DNA of 14,067 nt from the NCBI GenBank assembly GCA_030590185.1, contig JAUUZB010000012.1, forward strand, positions 1 to 14,067, in the 5' to 3' direction. The notes under the pieces are model-generated. The model was not told the origin of the DNA, did no database searches, and saw only the letters and a list, made by a program, of their open reading frames with translations. Each line of letters opens with the position of its first letter. Position 1 is the first letter of the stretch. The translations under genes were made by a program, and so were the position numbers. This document shows, piece by piece, positions 8,629 to 14,067 of the stretch. Source of the DNA: Deltaproteobacteria bacterium. GTDB taxonomy: Bacteria > Myxococcota > XYA12-FULL-58-9 > JAUUZB01.

Positions 8629-9684
8629 TCATGGTGATCGATCCTCCCCGTTCGACGCCGGCAGGGCGATATGAGCGCGGGCGTACTCGACACTCTCCAT
8701 GAGCTTTCGTTCCAGGATCTCTCTCGGCGGCAGCTCAGTGAGGTAACTCGCCACCCGCAGGGACCCTTCGCTCAACTCCAGCAACTCGATCTGCTCCTGG
8801 TTCTTGTCGCTGCAGAGGATGAGCCCGAGCGGCGGGCTTTCGCCTGGCTGCCTCTCGTACTTGTCGAGCCAACGCAGGTAGAGCTCCATCTGTCCCTTGT
8901 CGCGGGCGTCGAAACGACCCAGTTTGAGTTCGATGGCCACGAGGGCCCGCAGGGGCCGGTGGAAGAAGAGCAGGTCCAGGTAGAAATCGTCGGCACCGAT
9001 AGACATTCGCTTTTGCCGCGCGACAAAGCTGAAGCCCGTCCCTAGCTCCAACAGGAAGGTCTCCAACTCCCGAAGGATGGCGGCTTCGAGGTCGTCCTCG
9101 CTGTGGTCGCCGCGCAGGCCGAGGAAATCGAGGAGGTAGGGGTCGCGGAAGATGAGGTCCGGAGCCAGCTTGTCCTCGTCCCGTAGGGCGTCGAGGTCAC
9201 GGCTGATGACCGCATCGGGTCGTTTGGCGATGGCAGTCCGCTCGTAGAGCATCCCGCTGACCTTGGCCTTGAGCGTCCGCGTGGCCCACCGCTCGACGCG
9301 ACACATTTCGGTGTAGAACTGCCGCTTCAACGGGTCATCGATGGCGATTAACTCGCGCAGGTGGGTCCAGGTCAATTGTGTCCGCAGTGCGTGCACAATC
9401 TCCTCGTCCGGGAAGTGCTCGGCGAACCGGAGCATGTTGTACAGATTGCGCCGGCTGAAGCCGCGCCCATACTCGGCGCTCAACTGGACAGCCACAGTCG
9501 AGACGATTTGCTTTCCGTACTCGGCCCGTTCCTCACCGAGCAGGTCGGTCCGGATCCGCTGACCGACCTTCCAGTATAGGAGCACGAGCTCGCTGTTGAT
9601 TGTGACAGCCGCGCGCCCACGGCTCTGCTCGATGAGCTGCCGGAGGTCGCCGAGCAGGGCAGTGCTGGTCTTCGCCAGGGTCAT
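8629..9684 (-). CDS. DUF1016/YhcG-family PD-(D/E)XK nuclease domain protein
   Basis: 351 residues. The ATG at 9684 (MTLAKTSTALLGDLRQLIEQ) was chosen over the one at 9708 because AGGAGG sits 5 nt upstream. The N-terminal helical, DNA-binding-like DUF1016 region (about 10-160) has the family signatures INSELVLLYWKVG and FSRRNLYNMLRFAEHFP and the LTWTHLRELI segment. The C-terminal nuclease fold (about 175-330) has YLLDFLGL, then D237 in FYLDLLFF and E252/K254 in AIELKLG, matching the D...ExK active site, followed by GLILCSDKN. The gene appears intact and full length. Family members are predicted nucleases often found in accessory regions with defence or restriction genes; the exact role is not settled. 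It lies downstream of the radical SAM gene on the same strand with about 220 nt between them. It may be an accessory acquisition. Confidence 0.93.
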   Translation of the reverse strand: MTLAKTSTALLGDLRQLIEQSRGRAAVTINSELVLLYWKVGQRIRTDLLGEERAEYGKQIVSTVAVQLSAEYGRGFSRRNLYNMLRFAEHFPDEEIVHALRTQLTWTHLRELIAIDDPLKRQFYTEMCRVERWATRTLKAKVSGMLYERTAIAKRPDAVISRDLDALRDEDKLAPDLIFRDPYLLDFLGLRGDHSEDDLEAAILRELETFLLELGTGFSFVARQKRMSIGADDFYLDLLFFHRPLRALVAIELKLGRFDARDKGQMELYLRWLDKYERQPGESPPLGLILCSDKNQEQIELLELSEGSLRVASYLTELPPREILERKLMESVEYARAHIALPASNGEDRSP

Positions 9685-9689
9685 GCGCT

Positions 9690-9695
9690 CCTCCT
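9690..9695 (-). promoter_or_regulatory. Ribosome-binding site of the DUF1016 gene
   Basis: AGGAGG on the minus strand, 5 nt before the ATG at 9684. It fixes the start at 9684 and makes the in-frame ATG at 9708, which lies upstream of it, unlikely. Confidence 0.75.
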
Positions 9696-9853
9696 GCCGC
9701 GATGCCACGGAGCACCGTTGATGCAGCTGGGAAAGTGGGAAATCACCATCATGAGTGCGATCTGTCCGTGCTCCTGAGCTGTCATCGTGTCAACTTCACA
9801 CGGGCCAGGGCCATGAGCCTCGATGTCAGAACCTCTAGCTGCTCCCGGGGGTA

Positions 9854-9869
9854 GCCAGCGGTCCGCGGG
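9854..9869. repeat. 16-bp intergenic repeat, copy 2
   Basis: GCCAGCGGTCCGCGGG, identical to 3455-3470 and again followed by one variable base and GG. It lies between the radical SAM and DUF1016 genes, inside the possible ORF6N-like remnant where that sequence departs from the family pattern. Confidence 0.45.
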
Positions 9870-9908
9870 TGGCGTTTCACAGCTCGTGGCATGGCGAACA
9901 AAGCGCGC

Positions 9909-11798
9909 TCACCAATCCCGATTCATCGGTAAGGCGAGCGACAGGTAGCGCCGGTCGAGATAGACCATCAATCCACGCGTGACGAAATCTTGAAGGGCAT
10001 CGTCGACCCAGGCGCCGGTGAACTGCGCGGCGATCCGCTCGCGGCTCTTGGCCTCGTGGCACCATTCGTACAACCGGGCCCGGTCGTCCATGATGGTGGT
10101 GCGCACCACCGGTCGCGCGCGACCATCCTCCACGAATAACGTGTCGACCCCCTTGCGGTAACGCAGGAAGGGTGGCGCGCCCTCCCGCCAGCGGCCACGC
10201 CAGGTCGCCACCGCGGCGAACAGCTCGGCGTAGGCGGCCGCGGGTAACATTTGATCCGAGTCGTGCTCGAAATAGTAGGCGATGCGCGGCAGGTCGAAGT
10301 GGGGGGGAAAGATGAAGGCATAGGGCCGGCTGGGGCGCAGGTTCTGGATCCCCAGGGCGTCGGCGTCGGTCTGCATGGGGGAGCCGCGATCCGCCCGCAC
10401 CCGGGCGGCGGCGTAGGGCGGCTCCAGATGACCGATCTTGCCGATCAGCTCCACCTGCTCGGCGTAGTCCTCGGCGCGCTCGCCAGCGAAGCCCACCAGG
10501 ATGTTATAAAGATTTTTTACGCCGTAGTAGGTGCACCACTTGATGTGCTCGAGGCTGCGCACCGCGGTGATCTTCTTGCGCATCAGGCTGAGGATGCGGG
10601 TGTTGAGGCTCTCCACCCCGGCCTGGAGCGAGTAGAGGCCGCCCTGCTTCATGCGGCGCAGTTGGCGGCGACCGAGGTTCGCCCGGGCCTCGTAGTGAAT
10701 GATGTAGTTGGTGTGTTGCTCGGCGAGGGCGCCGAACAACTCGTCAACGTAGTTGGGATCGATGATGTTGTCGATGGCGTTGAAGGCGAAGAGACCGTAA
10801 CGCCGCGACAGGTCACGCATCATCTCGAGCACGCGGGTCGCCGACATGGAGCGAAACTCGATGCCGGCGCGGTTGAGGCCGCAGAAGGTGCACTGGTGCT
10901 TCATTCCCCACCAGCACCCCCGGGCGGTCTCGATGGGCAGCCAGGGACGCCGCGCGATCCCAGAGGACGCATAGCCGCCGTGGTCGCGGGCGTGGAAATA
11001 CTCGTCGAAGTCCAGAGCCGGCAGGCGGTCGAGATCCATGAAGCTCGGGGCGCGGCCGGCGTATTCGATCTGCTCCTCGGATGTCCTATTTCGCCACATG
11101 AGGCCGCGCAGGCCGGTCATGGATTCACCGGCATACAAACGCCGCACGAGCTCCGGGAAGCTCTCCTCACCGTCGCCGCAATGCACGTAGTCGACGGCGT
11201 CGACCCGGCGCAGCAGCTCATCGGCGATGTCATCCTCAAAGCTGGCGCCTCCGAAGATGATCGGGATGTCGGGATGGCGTCGTTTGATGGCGCGGGCCAG
11301 GGCCACGCTCGCCCCTAGCTGTTGGAACACCACGCTGAAGCCGATCAGACCAAAGCGACTCCACTCAACCGCCTCGAGGCAGAACTCCAAAAACTCCGGC
11401 ACCCCCTCGTCGCGCAGGCGCACGAGGTCGGCGAAGTCGCAGTCGGCCTCGGCAAAGACCTGCGCCAGACTCTCCTGGTTGGCCGCGAGATAGGCGGGCG
11501 GGTCGCCTTCGTAATCATAGGCGGCCTTGGACCAGAGCCACTCCCCCACCATGGAGGGGCGCACGTCGCTCAGGACCTCCTGCAACCGCCAGCCGGCCCA
11601 GCGGCCGAAGTACATGAACAGGGAGGAGGTCTCGACGGCATAACCCGCGCGCTCCAGCAGCGGCTTCAACAGGGCGAGCTGGTAGGAGGGATCGCGGCAG
11701 GAGAGCATCGGCATGCTCACCAACGCCACCGGGGGCGCGGCTGCCGACGAGGGGCTCGCCGCTTTGGGGGCCTCCCCTTGATTGGTTTTTCCTAGCAT
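9909..11798 (-). CDS. B12-binding radical SAM protein, RiPP-maturation C-methyltransferase type
   Basis: 629 residues; the TGA is at 9909-9911. An N-terminal cobalamin-binding-like Rossmann region (about 25-235) contains VALVSMP, LIGFSVVFQQL and IPIIFGGASFEDD. The radical SAM domain (about 285-500) has the cluster motif ARGCWWGMKHQCTFCGLN, cysteines 295, 303 and 306 (CX7CX2C instead of CX3CX2C), then FNAIDNIIDPNY and LYSLQAGVESLN. The end, RYLSLALP, matches what I recall of the 'RiPP maturation radical SAM protein 1' family (TIGR03975), which acts on ribosomal peptides; B12-type members are taken to methylate unreactive carbons. The start has a ~24-residue low-complexity extension and no clear Shine-Dalgarno. 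It is divergent from the exported Tudor-like gene. No classic NHLP or Nif11-type precursor is visible nearby, so the substrate is unknown. Confidence 0.9.
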   Translation of the reverse strand: MLGKTNQGEAPKAASPSSAAAPPVALVSMPMLSCRDPSYQLALLKPLLERAGYAVETSSLFMYFGRWAGWRLQEVLSDVRPSMVGEWLWSKAAYDYEGDPPAYLAANQESLAQVFAEADCDFADLVRLRDEGVPEFLEFCLEAVEWSRFGLIGFSVVFQQLGASVALARAIKRRHPDIPIIFGGASFEDDIADELLRRVDAVDYVHCGDGEESFPELVRRLYAGESMTGLRGLMWRNRTSEEQIEYAGRAPSFMDLDRLPALDFDEYFHARDHGGYASSGIARRPWLPIETARGCWWGMKHQCTFCGLNRAGIEFRSMSATRVLEMMRDLSRRYGLFAFNAIDNIIDPNYVDELFGALAEQHTNYIIHYEARANLGRRQLRRMKQGGLYSLQAGVESLNTRILSLMRKKITAVRSLEHIKWCTYYGVKNLYNILVGFAGERAEDYAEQVELIGKIGHLEPPYAAARVRADRGSPMQTDADALGIQNLRPSRPYAFIFPPHFDLPRIAYYFEHDSDQMLPAAAYAELFAAVATWRGRWREGAPPFLRYRKGVDTLFVEDGRARPVVRTTIMDDRARLYEWCHEAKSRERIAAQFTGAWVDDALQDFVTRGLMVYLDRRYLSLALPMNRDW

Positions 11799-11884
11799 CG
11801 CAGGAGCCGCATGGCATGGGAGCGAATCTCTTGGCTGGCGAGCATTTCGGTCCAGATCTATTGTTGGGTTATTGTTGGTTCGTC
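11799..11884. promoter_or_regulatory. Divergent intergenic region with an 11-bp direct repeat
   Basis: This separates the radical SAM gene (-) from the exported protein gene (+) and must hold promoters for both. It is markedly richer in A+T than the surroundings. ATTGTTGG occurs at 11860-11867 and again at 11871-11878, exactly 11 bp (one helical turn) apart, ending 6 nt before the ATG at 11885. TATTGT at 11859-11864 could serve as a -10 element, but no convincing -35 is seen. If the gene instead starts at 11816, part of this would be coding. Confidence 0.4.
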
Positions 11885-13537
11885 ATGTACCGCGGCGGCA
11901 CCATCGTTACCGGCTCGCGCCTCAGCCTGATCGCAGGGCTCAATTTATTGATTTTTGGCCTGCTCTGCGTACATCCGGTCCAGGCGGCCAAGCCACCCAG
12001 CAAGAAGAAGGTCAAGAAGTACCTCCCCTACCGGGATGTCATCAAGTGCACGTACGAGGGCTCGGGCGCCTATTATAAGGAGAAGCGGGACGTCGAGGAG
12101 GCGGAAGCTTCGTACGTGCTGACCGAGACCTTCTGGCACCGGAAGCTGCGTTGCTCTCGCTATGGGGGCGTGTCGGGCAAAAAGAAGATCAAACGGATCT
12201 CGAAAGGCATGATCGCCGTCAAGGTTGACAACCGTCGCCGCTTCACCTTCCACGAGTGGGACCACGAGACCACGTACCAGGGAATTCCGGCGCCCAGGGG
12301 CAAAGAGGTCATCGCCCTGGCCCAGGCCGGCTGGGGCGAGGTCCTCGGGCGAAGGACCGCGGCCCAGGTCACCAAGATCTACGCGATCAAAATCGCCCCC
12401 AAGCAGAGCCTGACCTGGCCGAGCCTCAATCAGCTCGAAATCGAGATCGAGATGGTGCTCGACCTCAAGACCGAGGCGGGCCTCGACAAGGTCAAGAAGC
12501 GGCTGAAGATCAAGCTCGAGCGCAAGAGCTTCAAAGCCGCCTGGCGGCTCGCCGAAGGCGCTGGCACCCCGACCAAGGCGGATGAGGTGCTCGCCGAAAC
12601 AGAGCTGACGCCAGAGGCGCGCGCCGACCTGAAACCGATCTACGCCGCGCACATGGACGCCAAGGCCAAGACCAATCTGGCGGTGCTGCCCACGGTCAAG
12701 ATCCCGGAGCTCAAAAGCGAAAAGCAGGCCATCGCCCTCACCTTCCGAATGCTCCGGGAAGCCACGCCCAAGAAGCTCGAGGCCTTTCTCAGGCAGGTGC
12801 TGAGCTCCTTTCACCGGGTCGCCGGCAGCGAGGTTCGGCTCAATCCCAGAGCCGAGGAGCTGATCGCCAAGACGGTCGCCGCCGCCTACGGCATGAACAC
12901 CAACGCCAGGGAACAGTACTGCGCCGAGCCCCGGGCGGACGAGAACGACGGGCGCAAGTTCTGGAACGCCTGGCACACCACTTTCAGCCGCGTCACCTTC
13001 ATCAAGGAGACCGGCGGTTTCATGGCTGACGAGAAGTCAAAGACGGGCTTTCGCCTCAGCGACATCGATCTGCAGCTCACCACTGGCGACGAGCTCCTCG
13101 AGTGGCGGGGCTACCAGTTGGATTTCTGCAGCTCGGTCCGACGCTCCAAGGGACGCGGCAGGTGGCGGCCTGGCGTGCAGGTGTCGGCCCGGAACGTTGA
13201 CGGCACCTGGTGGCTGGCGACCCTCCTCGGGTTCAAGGACAAGACCTTCCTCATTCGCCACACCGACGGGACCCTGGAGGAGGTCACCGAAGACAGACTG
13301 CAATTCTTTGTTAAGCAGCACGAGCCCACCACCGGGATCCAAAAACCGACGGGCGGTGATTGGAAGCCCGGCGACCGCTGCGAGGTGAACTGGCGCAACA
13401 CCGGCAAGTGGTACCCGGCCACGGTCATGGACGTGAACACCGCCACCGTGCGCATCTTTCTCGCCTACGACGACGGCTCCGAGGAGTGGGTCGAGTCGAG
13501 CCTCCTGCGGGAGCTCATCGACGAGGAGGCGGAGTGA
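11885..13537 (+). CDS. Exported protein of unknown function with two C-terminal Tudor/SH3-like domains
   Basis: 550 residues from the ATG at 11885, chosen because it begins a signal peptide (R-rich start, hydrophobic LSLIAGLNLLIFGLLCV, likely cleavage at VQA|AKPP, about residue 34). An ATG at 11816 with AGGAG 9 nt upstream would add 23 residues and is the alternative. The mature protein starts with a very Lys-rich stretch; the middle (about 60-420) is charged and matches nothing I recognise. The end carries two similar small-barrel units at about 426-474 (WRPGVQVSARNVDGTWWLA...) and 493-545 (WKPGDRCEVNWRNTGKWYPA...FLAYDDGSEEWV). Both have the W-x-PG-x-x-V...G-x-W-x-A-T-[LV] pattern of Tudor/agenet-like domains. 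Such domains are mostly known as intracellular readers, so an exported pair is odd. Function unknown. Confidence 0.85.
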   Translation: MYRGGTIVTGSRLSLIAGLNLLIFGLLCVHPVQAAKPPSKKKVKKYLPYRDVIKCTYEGSGAYYKEKRDVEEAEASYVLTETFWHRKLRCSRYGGVSGKKKIKRISKGMIAVKVDNRRRFTFHEWDHETTYQGIPAPRGKEVIALAQAGWGEVLGRRTAAQVTKIYAIKIAPKQSLTWPSLNQLEIEIEMVLDLKTEAGLDKVKKRLKIKLERKSFKAAWRLAEGAGTPTKADEVLAETELTPEARADLKPIYAAHMDAKAKTNLAVLPTVKIPELKSEKQAIALTFRMLREATPKKLEAFLRQVLSSFHRVAGSEVRLNPRAEELIAKTVAAAYGMNTNAREQYCAEPRADENDGRKFWNAWHTTFSRVTFIKETGGFMADEKSKTGFRLSDIDLQLTTGDELLEWRGYQLDFCSSVRRSKGRGRWRPGVQVSARNVDGTWWLATLLGFKDKTFLIRHTDGTLEEVTEDRLQFFVKQHEPTTGIQKPTGGDWKPGDRCEVNWRNTGKWYPATVMDVNTATVRIFLAYDDGSEEWVESSLLRELIDEEAE

Positions 13538-13564
13538 CGGGTTGCCCCCTAGCACCGTCGAACC

Positions 13565-13593
13565 TTTACACAGATGGGTCTGACTTGTAGGGT
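13565..13593 (+). promoter_or_regulatory. Possible sigma-70-type promoter for the EMRPP-repeat gene
   Basis: TTTACA at 13565-13570 matches a -35 in five of six bases, and TAGGGT at 13588-13593 is a weak -10, with 17 bp between. It would start a transcript near 13600, about 40 nt before the ATG, placing the palindrome and ribosome-binding site in the leader. Confidence 0.35.
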
Positions 13594-13608
13594 CCTGGGC
13601 GGCCCGTG

Positions 13609-13621
13609 CCAATTGAATTGG
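13609..13621. promoter_or_regulatory. 13-bp palindrome, possible operator
   Basis: CCAATT-G-AATTGG, a perfect inverted repeat, A+T-rich at its core in GC-rich DNA. It lies just downstream of the possible promoter and 8 nt before the AGGAG, where a bound repressor could block expression of the repeat gene. This role is inferred from position and symmetry only. Confidence 0.4.
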
Positions 13622-13628
13622 ACTCTCC

Positions 13629-13633
13629 AGGAG
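13629..13633 (+). promoter_or_regulatory. Ribosome-binding site of the EMRPP-repeat gene
   Basis: AGGAG with 7 nt to the ATG at 13641; it decides the start of this otherwise unrecognised gene. Confidence 0.75.
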
Positions 13634-13640
13634 ACCGACC

Positions 13641-14067
13641 ATGAAAGTAAAGAACGACGGACCGATCATCCAGCAGGATCAGTCGGTGAAGCAGGTCGAG
13701 CAGTCGAAGGCCAAACAATCCGAGGGGGACGCCGGGGTCATCAGTCAAGAGATCAGAGACCAGGTGGACCACCGGCAGACGCCCAAGGTGGACGCCGGCC
13801 CGGTGCAGCAGACCAGCGATGAGCCAGTGGTGGTCGACGACACCCTGCCGCAGGTGTTGCCCGGTGGCGGGTTGCTACCCAAGCCCCCCACGGGCCAGAC
13901 CGAGCAGAAACCCACCGAGCCGGTGATCTATCCCGAGATGCGGCCCCCGGTTTATGTCGAGATGCGGCCCCCGGAGCCGCCGGCACCGCCGATCTATGTC
14001 GAGATGCGGCCGCCAGAGCCGCCGATCTATCCCGAGATGCGGCCCCCGGTTTATGTCGAGATGCGGC
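13641..14067 (+). CDS. Proline-rich protein with Y-[P/V]-E-M-R-P-P repeats (3' end outside window)
   Basis: The frame runs from the ATG at 13641, well placed after AGGAG, to the end of the window without a stop: 142 codons seen. The first ~95 residues are hydrophilic and rich in Q, K, D and V (starts MKVKNDGPIIQQDQSVKQVE), with no signal peptide or membrane segment. From about residue 95 come five copies of [I/V]Y[P/V]EMRPP separated by PPEPP-type spacers. I do not recognise the family. It may be a proline-rich structural or surface protein, a repetitive binding partner, or a multi-core peptide substrate for a modifying enzyme such as the radical SAM protein 1.8 kb away. It lies 103 nt after the Tudor-like gene on the same strand but seems to have its own promoter. 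Confidence 0.75.
   Translation, partial: MKVKNDGPIIQQDQSVKQVEQSKAKQSEGDAGVISQEIRDQVDHRQTPKVDAGPVQQTSDEPVVVDDTLPQVLPGGGLLPKPPTGQTEQKPTEPVIYPEMRPPVYVEMRPPEPPAPPIYVEMRPPEPPIYPEMRPPVYVEMR
13926..14067 (+). repeat. Tandem EMRPP-coding repeats with a 99-bp higher-order unit
   Basis: GAGATGCGG occurs in frame at 13935, 13959, 14001, 14034 and 14058, with spacings of 24, 42, 33 and 24 nt. The 42 bp at 13926-13967 recur without change at 14025-14066, so a 99-bp (33-residue) unit appears to be duplicating. Near identity at DNA level suggests recent expansion. The array continues past the window end. Confidence 0.9.

Larger units (their letters stand above)
9681..9892 (-). pseudogene. Two tiny overlapping frames between the radical SAM and DUF1016 genes, possibly an ORF6N-like remnant
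   Basis: On the minus strand a 36-codon frame (9892-9782) begins 16 nt after the radical SAM stop. A 34-codon frame (9785-9681) overlaps its stop by ATGA and runs into the DUF1016 start. The first contains AVKRHP and later LEVLTSR; the second begins MTAQEHG. In ORF6N-domain proteins the order AVKR..., LTSQ/LRSQ, ...TEHG is characteristic, so a frameshifted, shortened ORF6N-like gene is a possible reading. The match rests on short motifs only. Alternatives are chance, or a small peptide gene coupled to the radical SAM gene. No Shine-Dalgarno precedes the first frame. Confidence 0.3.

Noticed and set aside
9788..9793. Minus-strand TTGACA upstream of the DUF1016 gene, considered as a promoter -35
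   Set aside because: At 16-18 bp downstream the sequence is CACGGA-like with no -10 resemblance.
10251..11318. 355-codon plus-strand frame opposite the radical SAM gene
   Set aside because: Antisense of conserved radical SAM and B12-binding motifs; no ribosome-binding site or family features.
11945..12976. 343-codon minus-strand frame opposite the Tudor-like gene
   Set aside because: Mirror of Lys/Glu-rich coding sequence; the plus strand has the signal peptide and recognisable domains.
13926..14067. Repeats at the window end considered as a CRISPR-like array
   Set aside because: Unit spacing is variable but always in multiples of three, and the repeats and spacers form one open reading frame.

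Overview
The window is GC-rich (roughly two thirds G+C by eye). It encodes mostly secreted or lipid-anchored proteins built from repeats: kelch-like blades, Myxococcus-type cysteine-rich CGDG...GExCDDGN repeats, FG-GAP/VCBS calcium-binding repeats and a glycine-rich lipoprotein. This repertoire points to the Myxococcota or a related deltaproteobacterial-type lineage. That is inferred from protein families; there is no rRNA or other phylogenetic marker here.

Left part (2-8567, + strand): three genes in the same direction. First is the 3' part of a large secreted protein, cut by the window edge, with 18 kelch-like repeats flanked by cysteine-rich DUF4215/TIGR02232-type repeats. Second is a ~1217-residue lipoprotein with a Gly-Asp linker, Cys-rich segments, about seven FG-GAP-like repeats, four C-x5-C-x-W modules and a CARDB-like end. 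Third is a glycine-rich lipoprotein whose frame is broken by one TGA, after which the same frame continues for 97 codons of matching sequence. A perfect 9-bp inverted repeat lies 12 nt after that TGA. The gaps of 94 and about 50 nt would allow co-transcription. All three look like cell-surface or extracellular proteins.

Middle part (8629-11798, - strand): an intact DUF1016/YhcG-type PD-(D/E)XK nuclease gene; about 200 nt holding two tiny overlapping frames, possibly the wreck of an ORF6N-like gene; and a B12-binding radical SAM protein of the RiPP-maturation C-methyltransferase type (CX7CX2C cluster motif). No standard RiPP precursor (nitrile-hydratase-like or Nif11-like leader) is recognisable in the window.

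Right part (11885-14067, + strand): divergent from the radical SAM gene is an exported protein of unknown function ending in two Tudor/SH3-like barrels. It is followed by a gene cut by the window end, with its own likely promoter, a 13-bp palindrome and a good ribosome-binding site. Its product has a hydrophilic N-terminal ~95 residues followed by a proline-rich array of Y-[P/V]-E-M-R-P-P units. The array is repeated at DNA level, including a 42-bp exact copy 99 bp apart. Whether it is a multi-core substrate of the radical SAM enzyme is speculative, but it is one of the points most worth checking, with the TGA/hairpin in the glycine-rich gene.
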